From Chthoniobacterales bacterium (GTDB lineage Bacteria; Verrucomicrobiota; Verrucomicrobiia; Chthoniobacterales; UBA10450), in the NCBI GenBank assembly GCA_013821455.1, contig JACDGS010000021.1:1-61565 (forward strand): 61,565 nucleotides of DNA. The letters run 5' to 3'. Shown one piece after another: positions 51,807 through 61,080 of this stretch; position 1 is the first letter of the stretch; each line of letters starts with the position of its first letter. The position numbers and the translations under genes are program-made. A model generated the notes under the pieces. The model was not told the origin of the DNA. It was given only the letters and a program-made list of their open reading frames with translations, and ran no database searches.

Positions 51807-52076
51807 ATGTCAAAAGTTTGCAGCATCACAGGATCGAAACCTTCACGCGGAAGCGTGATTCACCGTCGCGGCATGGCCAAGAAAAAAGGCGGCGTCGGCC
51901 GCCACGTGACTAAAAATGTGCCGCGGACTTTTGCGCCGAATCTGCGCGAACAGCGCATCTGGGTTTCGGAGCTGAATAAATTCGTGCGCGTGAAATTAAC
52001 CGCGCGCGGTTTGAAGACGATCAATAAAAACGGCGCCTTCGCGACTTTGAAAAAAGCCGGGCTGATCGCGGCGTAA
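51807..52076 (+). CDS. rpmB: 50S ribosomal protein L28
   Basis: Protein of 89 aa. MSKVCSITGSKPSRGSVIHR at the N-terminus and FVRVKLTARGLKTINKNG are characteristic L28 blocks. It lacks the zinc-binding Cys pairs of some L28 forms. It stands alone, not next to rpmG. The 160 bp upstream hold its promoter region; no clear operator is seen. Confidence 0.95.
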   Translation: MSKVCSITGSKPSRGSVIHRRGMAKKKGGVGRHVTKNVPRTFAPNLREQRIWVSELNKFVRVKLTARGLKTINKNGAFATLKKAGLIAA

Positions 52077-52127
52077 GTTCGTCCGCGCGGTTTTCGTCGG
52101 GCCTTCGGCCTCACGGACGCCTCAGTT

Positions 52128-52230
52128 GTCATCCCGAGCGGAGCGAGGCACCCCGCAAGCTACCCACGGTCTGGCAAGTCAAACTGAGCTTGCGGGGTCC
52201 TTCACTGCGCTGCGCTCCGTTCAGGATGAC
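52128..52230. repeat. GTCATCC...GGATGAC palindromic element, copy F
   Basis: 103 bp, from GTCATCCCGAGCGGAGCGAG to GCTCCGTTCAGGATGAC, between the convergent rpmB and mgtE genes, where it could act as a two-way terminator. Confidence 0.8.
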
Positions 52231-52302
52231 AGCGGGGCGCGCGTTGTGGTGGCCTAACGAGAAGTGGCCGGACGACGTTGGCTCTCGTTCGGCCGCCCGG
52301 CG

Positions 52303-53685
52303 TTACAACATCGTTCCTCGCAGAACGTAAAGCGCGACGTTGAAATAAATCAGCAACCCGGTCACATCGACCAGCGTCGCGACAAACGGCGCTGATGCCG
52401 TCGCCGGATCGAGCCCGCAACGCCGCAGCAGAAACGGCAGCATCGCGCCCGCGAGCGACCCCCAGAGCACCACGCCCACGAGCGCGATCGCGACGGTGCA
52501 TGCCACCAACCAATGGTAGGGCCCGTAGTTGAAAATGTGCAGCTCCTGCCAAAGAGCGATGCGCAGAAACCCGATCGCGCCGAGGATCAAGCCTAACGAA
52601 ATTCCGGATTGTAATTCTCGCCTAACGACACTGAGCCAATCCTGCAATTTCAATTCCCCCACCGCCATCGCGCGAATCACCAGCGTCGAAGCCTGCGACC
52701 CGGAATTTCCTCCGCTGGAAATAATCAGCGGCAAAAACATCGCGAGAATAGCGGCCTTCTCGATCTCGCCGTTGTAGCCCTGCATCGCCGTCGCGGTCAG
52801 CATTTCTCCGAGGAAAAGCACGATCAACCAGCTCGCGCGTTTCTTCACCATCCGCGGGAGCGAGATCGTCGTGTAGGGCTCGTCGAGCGCTTCCAAGCCG
52901 CCGAGCTTTTGAATGTCTTCGGTCGCTTCTTCTTCCGCGACGTCGAGCATGTCATCGACCGTCACGATGCCGACGAGCACATTCGCCGAATCCACCACCG
53001 GCAGTGCCGCGCGGTCGTATTTCCGAAAAATGGTGAGCGCGTCGCCCTGCTTTTCGTTCACCGTCAGATGAGCAAAACTCCGGTCCATAATGTCTCCAAC
53101 GAGTGTCGTTAGGGGACGCAGGAGAAATTCCCGCATGCGCAAGTCGTCAATCAGCTTTCCTTTGTCATCGACGACGTAAATGAAGTTGAGCGTCTCGCGG
53201 TCGCGGCCGTGTGTGCGCACGTAATCGAGGACTTGTTGCACCGTCCAATCCTCATGCACCGCGATAAAATCCGGCGTCATCAAACGCCCGACGCTTCCCT
53301 CCGGATAACCGAGGAGCGACTGCGCGATCTTGCGCTCCTCCGGCGTCAGGAGTTGGATGCACTGCCGCGCCGCCGCGCTCGGCAATTCCTCGAGCAACGC
53401 CGTGCGATCATCCGGCGACATTTCGTTCAGAATCGCGACGACTTGCTCGTGCGCCATCCCGCGGAGCAGTTGTTGTTGGGCCTCGACATCGAGGTATTCG
53501 AAAACATCCGCCGCGAGCGCATGCGGCAGGATGCGGAAGATAATCACCTGCTCGTCTTCCGGCAGATCGAGGATGATCTCGGCGACATCGACTGGAGGCA
53601 TCTCAGAGAACAACTCGCGCAGCGCGGTGAAATTCCGCGCGTCGATGAAGCTCTTGATCTCGGGTTGAAGAATCCTGCCGACCAT
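52303..53685 (-). CDS. mgtE: Magnesium transporter MgtE
   Basis: Protein of 460 aa. N-terminal helical domain (VDVAEIILDLPEDEQVIIFRILP), two CBS domains (about 140-260), connecting helix and five membrane segments with the pore region SGGNSGSQASTLVIRAMAVGEL. It takes up magnesium, gated by cytosolic magnesium at the CBS dimer. Two motif copies (52592, 52621) fall close together in the channel part. Confidence 0.94.
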   Translation of the reverse strand: MVGRILQPEIKSFIDARNFTALRELFSEMPPVDVAEIILDLPEDEQVIIFRILPHALAADVFEYLDVEAQQQLLRGMAHEQVVAILNEMSPDDRTALLEELPSAAARQCIQLLTPEERKIAQSLLGYPEGSVGRLMTPDFIAVHEDWTVQQVLDYVRTHGRDRETLNFIYVVDDKGKLIDDLRMREFLLRPLTTLVGDIMDRSFAHLTVNEKQGDALTIFRKYDRAALPVVDSANVLVGIVTVDDMLDVAEEEATEDIQKLGGLEALDEPYTTISLPRMVKKRASWLIVLFLGEMLTATAMQGYNGEIEKAAILAMFLPLIISSGGNSGSQASTLVIRAMAVGELKLQDWLSVVRRELQSGISLGLILGAIGFLRIALWQELHIFNYGPYHWLVACTVAIALVGVVLWGSLAGAMLPFLLRRCGLDPATASAPFVATLVDVTGLLIYFNVALYVLRGTML

Positions 53686-53695
53686 GGTTAGGGAG

Positions 53696-53730
53696 AGACA
53701 GGATTATCAGGATTAAGAGGATTCACAAGA
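53696..53730. repeat. AGGATTAACAGGAT-type repeat, half copy
   Basis: GACAGGATTATCAGGATTAAGAGGATTCAC without a matching right arm. It is the same family as the elements at 9887 and 26243. It lies in the divergent promoter region between mgtE and the FadJ-like gene. Confidence 0.55.
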
Positions 53731-53830
53731 TCGCCCTAACGGATCGGATGTGTGACTTTTGGCACAGGCGAATCGTTCCGCTTTGCCATCGCCGCTTGGA
53801 ATTCTCGGGAAACTGGCCAAACTGAACACG

Positions 53831-56008
53831 ATGACTTCTCCTTCTTCCGCGGCCTTCATTCGGCGCGAAGTGGACGACCTCGGGGTCTGTCTGCTCACTT
53901 TTGATCGGCCCGAATCGGGCGCGAATATTTTCGATACTGGCGCGCTCGCGGCGCTCAGCGCGCAGCTCGATTTCATCGAGAGTGAACGCGCTCTCACGGG
54001 AGTCATCGTCACCTCCGCGAAGAAATCGATCTTCATCGCGGGCGCCGATTTGCAGACCTTGCTCCGCCAGGCGCAGAGCGGCGAGCTGCGCGCGTTTATC
54101 GCGGAAGGCCAGCGTATTTTTAACCGGCTCGCCGGCCTAACGATTCCGACCGTTGCGGCCATACATGGGGCGTGCGCGGGCGGCGGCTACGAGATAGCGC
54201 TCGCCTGCGATTACCGCGTCGCCTCCGACGCACCCGCGACCCGCATTGGATTGCCCGAGACGACGCTCGGTCTCGTGCCCGCGTGGGGCGGCGCGACGCG
54301 TTTGCCGCGTCTGATCGGGCCCGAAGCGGCCGGTGAAGTCATCTTAAAAGGGAAGCTCTATCCTGCGCCTGAAGCGTTGCAGCTCGGGCTCGTCGATGAA
54401 GTGGTCGCACAGGATCAGCTCCTCGCAGCCGCGCGCGCCAAACTGAAAGTCGGAAAACGCCAGCCGAGCGCGAAGGTGGAGGGCGGAGCTTCTGCGACGG
54501 CGCTCACGGCCCCGTCCAACCAAAATCCTGCTCCCGCCCGCGCTGCCGAAATCATCAATCTCAGCCTAACGAGTTCTTTGGAAGAGTCGTTAGGCCGCGA
54601 ACTCGACGCCATCGTCGAGTTGGGCGAAACCGAGTCGACCCGCAACCTCATTCGGAACTTCTTCCTCGCCGATCGTTACCGGAAAGGCACGGGCAAATCG
54701 CCTAACGAGAAGGTAAGTCACGCCGCGGTCATCGGCGCGGGCGTGATGGGTTCCGGTATCGCGCAGTGGCTCAGCGCGCGTGGCGTTTCCGTCATTCTGC
54801 GCGACGTGAACAGCGACGTTCTAAGCAAAGGCCTGGCGAACATCGAGAAAGTTTACGGCGACGCGGTCAAGCGCGGTTTGCTGAGCGAGGAAAAAGCGAA
54901 AGAAGGCCGCGCGCGCATCGTCGCCTCCGCCAATCCCGGCCCGATGCGCGACGTCCAGATCGTGGTCGAAGCGGCCTCGGAAAAACTCGAGATCAAGAAA
55001 GAAATCTTCCGCGATCTCGACGCGAAAATTGACGACACCGACATCCTCGCGACTAACACCTCTGCGCTCTCGATCGACGAACTCGCGACCGAAACGAAAC
55101 ACCCGGCGCGCGTCATCGGCCTGCATTTTTTCAACCCGGTGAGTCGGATGAAATTGATCGAAGTCGTCATCGGCGAACAAACGTCTGACGAAACCCAAGA
55201 GCGCGCTCTCGCCTTTGCGCGCCAGATCGGAAAAATCCCGATCGTCGTTAGGGACAGTCCGGGATTTTTGGTCAACCGGGTTCTTTTTCCCTATCTGCTC
55301 GATGCCGCCGAGCTCTTCGAAAAAGGGGTCGATGCGAAGGCGATCGACGACGCGCTGGTCGAGTGGGGAATGCCGATGGGACCGTTGCGTTTGATTGATG
55401 AGGTCGGCATCGATATCACGAACGATATCGCGGCGACGCTGGAGAAGTCGTTAGGCGAGCGTGCGCGCACCCCGCAAATTTTGCACAAGATGCGCGCGGC
55501 AAAAATGCTTGGCCGCAAAACGGGGAGCGGCTTCTACAAATACGAAGGCAAACAGCAGTTGCCTAACGAAGACCTCGAATCATGGCGAACGACGGAAACC
55601 TGTCATCCTGAGCCGGCGCAGCGCGGCGAAGGACCCCGCAAGCCGGCTTCGACGTCAGTTGCCAACAGCGCATCGAGCGACGCTGGCGAGGTCCCTCGCT
55701 CCGCTCGGGATGACAACGCGCTCGCTCGCCGTCTTATCTTTCTCATGGTTAATGAAGCGGCGCGCTGTCTGGAAGAGAAGGTCGTCGCGGAGGCCGGGGA
55801 TGCCGATTACGGGATGATCCTCGGCACTGGCTTCGCGCCTTTGCGCGGTGGTCCGTTGCGATTTGCCGACCACTTCGGCCTAACGAAACTTGTGACAGAG
55901 TTGGATCAGCTCGCCGCGAAAGAGAAAAAATTTCAGCCCTGCAACCTCCTGCGCGAACACGCTGAGAAGGGAACCAAATTTTATGAAGACACCGCTCGAA
56001 GCGCCTGA
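53831..56008 (+). CDS. FadJ-like fused enoyl-CoA hydratase/3-hydroxyacyl-CoA dehydrogenase
   Basis: Protein of 725 aa, the two middle steps of beta-oxidation. Hydratase half: oxyanion loop IHGACAGGGYEIALACD and the Glu in GLPETTLGLVPAWGG. Dehydrogenase half: NAD loop IGAGVMGSGIA near residue 301, catalytic His in LHFFNPVSR, Ser and Asn partners in TNTSALS. Around residues 591-628 a palindromic repeat (copy F's family) is read in frame (CHPEPAQRGEGPRK...GEVPRSARDD) between the two C-terminal helical domains. Its 3' end overlaps the acyl-CoA dehydrogenase start by 26 bp. Confidence 0.92.
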   Translation: MTSPSSAAFIRREVDDLGVCLLTFDRPESGANIFDTGALAALSAQLDFIESERALTGVIVTSAKKSIFIAGADLQTLLRQAQSGELRAFIAEGQRIFNRLAGLTIPTVAAIHGACAGGGYEIALACDYRVASDAPATRIGLPETTLGLVPAWGGATRLPRLIGPEAAGEVILKGKLYPAPEALQLGLVDEVVAQDQLLAAARAKLKVGKRQPSAKVEGGASATALTAPSNQNPAPARAAEIINLSLTSSLEESLGRELDAIVELGETESTRNLIRNFFLADRYRKGTGKSPNEKVSHAAVIGAGVMGSGIAQWLSARGVSVILRDVNSDVLSKGLANIEKVYGDAVKRGLLSEEKAKEGRARIVASANPGPMRDVQIVVEAASEKLEIKKEIFRDLDAKIDDTDILATNTSALSIDELATETKHPARVIGLHFFNPVSRMKLIEVVIGEQTSDETQERALAFARQIGKIPIVVRDSPGFLVNRVLFPYLLDAAELFEKGVDAKAIDDALVEWGMPMGPLRLIDEVGIDITNDIAATLEKSLGERARTPQILHKMRAAKMLGRKTGSGFYKYEGKQQLPNEDLESWRTTETCHPEPAQRGEGPRKPASTSVANSASSDAGEVPRSARDDNALARRLIFLMVNEAARCLEEKVVAEAGDADYGMILGTGFAPLRGGPLRFADHFGLTKLVTELDQLAAKEKKFQPCNLLREHAEKGTKFYEDTARSA
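55602..55714. repeat. GTCATCC...GGATGAC palindromic element inside the FadJ-like gene, copy G
   Basis: 113 bp, from GTCATCCTGAGCCGGCGCAG to GCTCCGCTCGGGATGAC, same ends and internal GGACCCCGCAAGC and GAGGTCCCTCG blocks as the intergenic copies. It keeps the reading frame open and adds about 38 residues. It is rich in Ser, Arg, Pro and Glu when translated, so a flexible surface loop is likely. Confidence 0.85.
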
Positions 56009-57914
56009 CAAACAAATCGCCGAAGAGACCAGCGCCAAGCCCGAGCCGGCCGAAGCCCAGTCCGTCATCGACACCTCGAAGATGTCGGAGGGCAAGCGCG
56101 CCGCCCTCGAGCTCGCGGAAAGCTCCCGCGATCCGCTCGACGAACGCGGCAGTTTCGCGAGCAACCTCTTCATCGGCCGCTATGACTTCGACCGCATTTT
56201 TCCCTATCCAGCGCAGAGCGAAGAGGACCGCGCAAAGGGCGGTCCGTTTTTGAAAGAGCTGCGTGATTATCTCGAAGCAAACGTCGACGCCGATGAGGTC
56301 GATCGCACCGGGGAAATCCCGCGCAAGAACATCGAGGACCTTTTCGCGATGGGCGCGTTCGGCGTAAAAATCCCGACGCAGTATGGCGGCCTCGGATTGT
56401 CGCAGGTGAACTACGGGCGCGCCGCGATGTTGTTAGGCAGTTGGGATGCAAACCTCACCGCGCTCGTCTCCGCACACCAGTCGATCGGCGTGCCGCAGCC
56501 GCTGCTCATCTTCGGCACGGAAGAGCAAAAGGCGAAGTATCTCCCGCGCGTCGCCCGCCAGGAAATCTCTGCGTTTGCCCTCACGGAAGCGAACGCCGGC
56601 TCCGATCCGGCAAACATGAGCCTGCGCGCCGATCTCAGCGAGGACGGCTCAGCTTACATCCTGAACGGCGAAAAACTTTGGTGCACCAATTTGATCAAGG
56701 CGGGCCTGCTTGTCGTCATGGCAAAAACGGCGCCGAAAATCGTCAAAGGCAAAGAGCGCAAACAGATCAGTGCTTTCATCGTCGAGGTCGATTCGCCCGG
56801 GTTGGAAATCACTTATCGCTGCCATTTCATGGGGCTGCGTGCGCTCTACAACGGCATCGTCAAATTCACCGACGTCCGCGTCCCGCGCGAGAACCTGATC
56901 GCGAAAGAGGGACAAGGTCTGAAGGTTGCCCTAACGACTCTCAACACCGGCCGCCTAACGATTCCAGCGGCGTGTGTTGGTTTGTCGAAAAGGCTCCTCG
57001 AAATCTGCCGCAAATGGGCCGGCGAGCGCGTGCAATGGGGCGCACCGATCGGGCAGCACTCCGCCATCGCCGGCAAAATCGCGGAAATGGCCGGCAACGT
57101 TTTCGCGATGGAAGCGATCACATTTCTCACCAGCGCGCTGGTCGATCGCAAGGCCGGCGATCTGCGTATTGAAACCGCGATGTGCAAAATGTGGGCGACC
57201 GAAGCGACCTGGCGCATCGCCGATGAAGCGATGCAGGTCCGCGGCGGCCGCGGCTACGAAACGGTTGAATCGCTCGAAGGCCGCGGCGAACCGGGAATTC
57301 CGGTCGAGCGTTTCCTGCGCGATTGCCGCATCAATATGATCTTCGAAGGCTCGAGCGAAATCATGCGCCTCTTCATCGCGCGCGAGGCGCTCGATCCGCA
57401 TCTCAAAGTCGGCGGCGCGATTTTCAACACCACCCTTTCCACCGCCGACCGCGCCAAAGCCGCGATTCAGTCCGGAAAATTTTACGCGAGCTGGTATCCG
57501 AAACAGTGGACGCTCGGCACCGCCGGCAATCTGGAAAAACTGCACGTGAACCTGCGCTCGCACGTCCGCTACTGCGCGGGTGCGAGCAAAAAACTGGCGC
57601 GCGGTTTATTCCACGCCATGACGCGTTTCGGTCCGAAGCTCGATCGCGAACAGTTGTTGCTTTCGCGCTTCGTCGGCATCGCCACGGAGCTGTTCGCCAT
57701 GAGCGCCGCCTGCGCGTTCGCTCAGCACAAAATCGACAGCGGTGAGCCGGAGGACGAAGTCATTTCGGTCGCGAACTACTTCTGTCGCTCGGCGAGAATG
57801 CGCATCGACGCCTACTTCGCCGGCATCTCCGAAAACGCCGACCGCGCCGGCTACGATCTCACCCAGGAATTGCTCGCCGGAAAACACGCCCACCTGCGCG
57901 CGGGAATTGTTTAG
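55983..57914 (+). CDS. Acyl-CoA dehydrogenase (long, VLCAD-like)
   Basis: Protein of 643 aa, first step of beta-oxidation. FAD/substrate blocks FALTEANAGSDPANMS, LNGEKLWCTN and the catalytic Glu in MIFEGSSEIMRL are present. An extra C-terminal domain of about 150 residues beyond the usual 380-400 aa places it with the very-long-chain class. The start overlaps the FadJ-like gene. The TAG stop is followed at once by a motif dyad. Confidence 0.92.
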   Translation: MKTPLEAPDKQIAEETSAKPEPAEAQSVIDTSKMSEGKRAALELAESSRDPLDERGSFASNLFIGRYDFDRIFPYPAQSEEDRAKGGPFLKELRDYLEANVDADEVDRTGEIPRKNIEDLFAMGAFGVKIPTQYGGLGLSQVNYGRAAMLLGSWDANLTALVSAHQSIGVPQPLLIFGTEEQKAKYLPRVARQEISAFALTEANAGSDPANMSLRADLSEDGSAYILNGEKLWCTNLIKAGLLVVMAKTAPKIVKGKERKQISAFIVEVDSPGLEITYRCHFMGLRALYNGIVKFTDVRVPRENLIAKEGQGLKVALTTLNTGRLTIPAACVGLSKRLLEICRKWAGERVQWGAPIGQHSAIAGKIAEMAGNVFAMEAITFLTSALVDRKAGDLRIETAMCKMWATEATWRIADEAMQVRGGRGYETVESLEGRGEPGIPVERFLRDCRINMIFEGSSEIMRLFIAREALDPHLKVGGAIFNTTLSTADRAKAAIQSGKFYASWYPKQWTLGTAGNLEKLHVNLRSHVRYCAGASKKLARGLFHAMTRFGPKLDREQLLLSRFVGIATELFAMSAACAFAQHKIDSGEPEDEVISVANYFCRSARMRIDAYFAGISENADRAGYDLTQELLAGKHAHLRAGIV

Positions 57915-57935
57915 CCTAACGATCGAGTCGTTAGG
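57915..57935 (+). terminator. Dyad of the CCTAACGA motif directly after a stop codon
   Basis: CCTAACGA (57915-57922), TCGAG, TCGTTAGG (57928-57935): an 8-bp perfect stem with a 5-base loop that begins on the very base after the TAG stop of the acyl-CoA dehydrogenase. A near copy (TCGTTAGC) follows at 57943. No T-run. It is the placement expected of an uptake-sequence-type terminator. Confidence 0.55.
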
Positions 57936-57989
57936 CGATCATTCGTTAGCCGGATTGACCGGCTTCGGCCTCCCGGCTAGGCTCCGGGC

Positions 57990-59396
57990 ATGAGTTCGCC
58001 ATCCACACTTGCCGAGGCGGCTCCCCAGAGCAGACGTGTGCGGCCGCGCGTCCAAAGCAAACCCGGTGGGAAAAGCAAAGGCCCGCCGAAGTCTCCTGTT
58101 CTCGATAAAATCGCCGAGCACGTTTTGCTCGATGGCTTTCGCATCGTCATCGATCTCGAGCGCAGCAAAGGCTCTTATCTATACGACGCCGCCCACGACC
58201 AGCGGCTGATCGATCTCTACGGATTTTTCGGGTCCAACCCGGTCGGCTTTAACCATCCGCATTTCGAACGCGCGGAAGTTAAAGCCGATCTTCTTTCCGC
58301 GGCGAAAATCAAGATCGCGAACTCGGACGTTTACTCCGAAAACTACGCGCATTTTGTCGAGACCCTCTGGCGCGTCGTCGGCATGCCGCCGCTGGAGCGC
58401 ATGCTCTTCATCGAAGGTGGCGCGCTCGCGGTCGAGAACACCCTCAAGCCCGCGATGGATTGGAAGGTGCGCAAAAATCTCGCGGCCGGGCGCGGCGAAC
58501 GCGGCACGGAAATCTTGCATTTCCGCCATGCCTTCCATGGCCGCAGCGGCTACACCATGAGCCTTACGAACACCGATCCTATAAAGACGGATCTTTTCGC
58601 GAAGTTCGACTGGCCGCGCGTCTCCACCCCGAACATCGACTTCTCGTTAGGCGAAGCCGAGCGCGAAGCGGACGTGATCGCGCGGGAAAAGAAGTCCGAA
58701 GCGGAAATCATGGAGTTCGTTCGGCAGCGCGGCGTCGATCTCGCCGCGATCATCATCGAGCCGATCCAGGGCGAAGGCGGCGACAATCATTTCCGCGGTG
58801 AATGGCTGCAAACCCTGCGCCGCATCTGCGACGAAAACGAGATGCTCCTGATTTTCGACGAAGTGCAGACGGGCATGTGCGTTACCGGGAAAAATTGGTG
58901 CTGCCAGCATTTCGGCGTGATGCCGGACCTGATGGCGTTCGGCAAAAAAGCGCAGGTCTGCGGCGTCATGGCCGGGCCGCGGCTCGACGAAGTGAAGGAC
59001 AACTGCTTCCGCCTGCCGAGCCGGATCAACTCGACTTGGGGCGGCAACTTTACCGACATGGTGCGCTCGACGCACTTCCTCGAAATCATCGAGGAAGAAA
59101 ACCTGGTCGAGAACGCGCGTGTGGTGGGCGAACATTTTCTCATGCGCCTCGAGGAATTGCAGGCGGACGAACCGATGATTTCCGCCGTGCGCGGCCGTGG
59201 TTTGTTTCTGGCTTTCGATCTCCCCGACGCGGCGACGCGCGAGGAATTTTGGAAAGGCGCGTTCGAGCTTGGCGTCTTCACTATGCGGTCGGGCGAACGC
59301 GCGATTCGTTTCCGGCCCGCGCTCGACATCACGAAGGAAGTCGTGGACGAAGCGGTCGCGCTCCTGCGCCAGCAGTGCGAGCGCATGCGGAAATGA
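57990..59396 (+). CDS. lat: L-lysine 6-aminotransferase
   Basis: Protein of 468 aa, class III PLP aminotransferase. The family blocks YDAAHDQRLIDLYGFFGSNPVG, EGGALAVENTLKPAMDWK, IIEPIQGEGGDNHF, LIFDEVQTGM and the PLP Lys in AFGKKAQVCG (residues 319-320) fit the lysine-epsilon type, which gives 2-aminoadipate semialdehyde. A basic Pro-rich stretch of 30 residues leads. The next gene is the matching dehydrogenase, so the pair degrades lysine to 2-aminoadipate. Confidence 0.9.
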   Translation: MSSPSTLAEAAPQSRRVRPRVQSKPGGKSKGPPKSPVLDKIAEHVLLDGFRIVIDLERSKGSYLYDAAHDQRLIDLYGFFGSNPVGFNHPHFERAEVKADLLSAAKIKIANSDVYSENYAHFVETLWRVVGMPPLERMLFIEGGALAVENTLKPAMDWKVRKNLAAGRGERGTEILHFRHAFHGRSGYTMSLTNTDPIKTDLFAKFDWPRVSTPNIDFSLGEAEREADVIAREKKSEAEIMEFVRQRGVDLAAIIIEPIQGEGGDNHFRGEWLQTLRRICDENEMLLIFDEVQTGMCVTGKNWCCQHFGVMPDLMAFGKKAQVCGVMAGPRLDEVKDNCFRLPSRINSTWGGNFTDMVRSTHFLEIIEEENLVENARVVGEHFLMRLEELQADEPMISAVRGRGLFLAFDLPDAATREEFWKGAFELGVFTMRSGERAIRFRPALDITKEVVDEAVALLRQQCERMRK

Positions 59397-59409
59397 GGCG
59401 CGCGAATCT

Positions 59410-59527
59410 GGGGAGCGCACGCGCCTCGCGTGCTGGCGGATGCGTCTCGCATCCGCGGACTTTTCGCAGCGTCCCTTTGATTTCGGCGAGGGCGCAGAAA
59501 TCAGCACGCGAGGCGCGTGCGCTCCCC
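59410..59527. repeat. Palindromic repeat element, GGGGAGCGC...GCGCTCCCC family, copy 2
   Basis: 118 bp. Ends GGGGAGCGCACGCGCCTCGC and its complement are almost the same as in the element at 4269-4400; the centre differs (GCGGATGCGTCTCGCATCCGC hairpin). It fills the gap between lat and the aldehyde dehydrogenase gene, ending 8 bp before the latter's ATG. Confidence 0.8.
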
Positions 59528-59535
59528 AGAATCTA

Positions 59536-61080
59536 ATGCGCGCCCTTCTCGATAATCTTGGGCTGGCCGAGACTAACGACGGCGCCTTCGCCGGAGAGTG
59601 GAGTGGCGGCGGGGCGACTATCGACAAACTCTCCCCCATTGACGGGAAGTTGTTAGGCAAAGTCCGGACCGCTTCACCGGAAGATTACGAAAAGACGGTC
59701 GTTAGGGCGGAAGAAGCCTTTCGCAAATGGCGCACCGTGCCCGCGCCGGTACGCGGCGAAACCGTTAGGCAACTGGGCAATGCGTTGCGTGCGCAGAAGC
59801 ACGAGCTGGGCATGCTCGTCTCGCTCGAAGCCGGCAAAATCATCGCAGAGGGCGAGGGGGAAGTGCAGGAGATGATCGACATCTGCGACTTCGCTGTTGG
59901 CCAGTCGCGCATGCTCTATGGCCTGACGATTCAATCCGAGCGGCCGAACCACCGCCTCATGGAGCAATGGCATCCGCTGGGCTTGGTCGGCATTATTTCC
60001 GCCTTCAACTTTCCCGTCGCGGTCTGGGCTTGGAACGCGGCACTCGCCGCCGTTTGCGGCGACGCCACCATCTGGAAACCGTCGGAAAAAACTCCGCTGA
60101 CCGCGATCGCCGTGGCCAAAATCGCGGAGCGGGTTTGCCACGCAACCGGCGCTGATCCCGCAATTTTCTGCCTCCTCATCGGCGACGGCCCGTCGTTAGG
60201 CCAGCGCCTCGCCGCGGACGAGCGCGTCCCGCTTATCTCCGCCACCGGCTCGACCCGAATGGGTTTCGACGTGGCTAAAACCGTTCACGGACGCCTTGGC
60301 AAAACGATCATGGAACTCGGCGGGAACAACGCGTTGCTCGTCACCCCAACCGCCGACCTGAAGATGGCGACGAGCGCGATTTTCTTCGGCTCGGTCGGGA
60401 CCGCGGGCCAGCGCTGCACCTCGACCCGCCGGGTGATCATGCACGAGTCGGTCGCGCCCGAGATCGAGCAGGCGCTGCTGCGCGCCTACGAAGGTGTGAA
60501 GATCGGCAACCCGCTCGAGCGCGAGACTTTGATGGGTCCGCTGATCGATCCGGCCGCGGTCGAAAACGTCGAAAAGTCCATCGTTAGGCTAAAAGAAGAA
60601 GGCGGTGAAGTGCTTTACGGCGGCGAGAAACTCGACGGCGAAGAGTATGCCGGTGGCTGCTACATGACGCCCTGCCTCGCCCGCGCTCAGCGGGATTATA
60701 AGGTGGTGCAGCACGAAACTTTCGGCCCGCTGTTATACCTGCTGACCTATCGCGATTTCGACGAAGCCCTCGCCATCCACAATGAGGTCGCCCAGGGACT
60801 GAGCTCCTCCATCTTCACCAACGACATGCGGGAGGCGGAGAAATTCGTCAGCGCCGTCGGGAGCGATTGCGGGATCGCCAATATCAACGCCGGCACGAGC
60901 GGCGCGGAGATTGGCGGCGCCTTCGGCGGCGAGAAGCAGACCGGCGGGGGCCGCGAGAGCGGAAGCGATTCCTGGAAGAGCTACATGCGCCGGCAGACGA
61001 ACACGATCAACTTTTCCTCCGAGCTGCCGCTCGCCCAGGGCATTCAGTTCGGCTCCGACGAAGGCAGCGCCTTGGCCTAA
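59536..61080 (+). CDS. Aldehyde dehydrogenase, 2-aminoadipate-semialdehyde (ALDH7) type
   Basis: Protein of 514 aa. Substrate/cofactor blocks ISAFNFPVAVWAWNAALAAVCG, WKPSEKTPLT, the Glu in MELGGNNALL and the catalytic Cys in GTAGQRCTSTRR are intact. The late block NAGTSGAEIGGAFGGEKQTGGGRESGSDSWKSYMRR is the ALDH7/antiquitin signature. It oxidises the product of lysine 6-aminotransferase. The ATG at 59536 is used because the frame upstream is repeat DNA and lat shadow. The TAA stop is formed by a motif copy. Confidence 0.92.
   Translation: MRALLDNLGLAETNDGAFAGEWSGGGATIDKLSPIDGKLLGKVRTASPEDYEKTVVRAEEAFRKWRTVPAPVRGETVRQLGNALRAQKHELGMLVSLEAGKIIAEGEGEVQEMIDICDFAVGQSRMLYGLTIQSERPNHRLMEQWHPLGLVGIISAFNFPVAVWAWNAALAAVCGDATIWKPSEKTPLTAIAVAKIAERVCHATGADPAIFCLLIGDGPSLGQRLAADERVPLISATGSTRMGFDVAKTVHGRLGKTIMELGGNNALLVTPTADLKMATSAIFFGSVGTAGQRCTSTRRVIMHESVAPEIEQALLRAYEGVKIGNPLERETLMGPLIDPAAVENVEKSIVRLKEEGGEVLYGGEKLDGEEYAGGCYMTPCLARAQRDYKVVQHETFGPLLYLLTYRDFDEALAIHNEVAQGLSSSIFTNDMREAEKFVSAVGSDCGIANINAGTSGAEIGGAFGGEKQTGGGRESGSDSWKSYMRRQTNTINFSSELPLAQGIQFGSDEGSALA

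Noticed and set aside
58647-59660. 337-codon minus-strand frame
   Set aside because: Antisense to lat and crosses the palindromic element at 59410; no family likeness.
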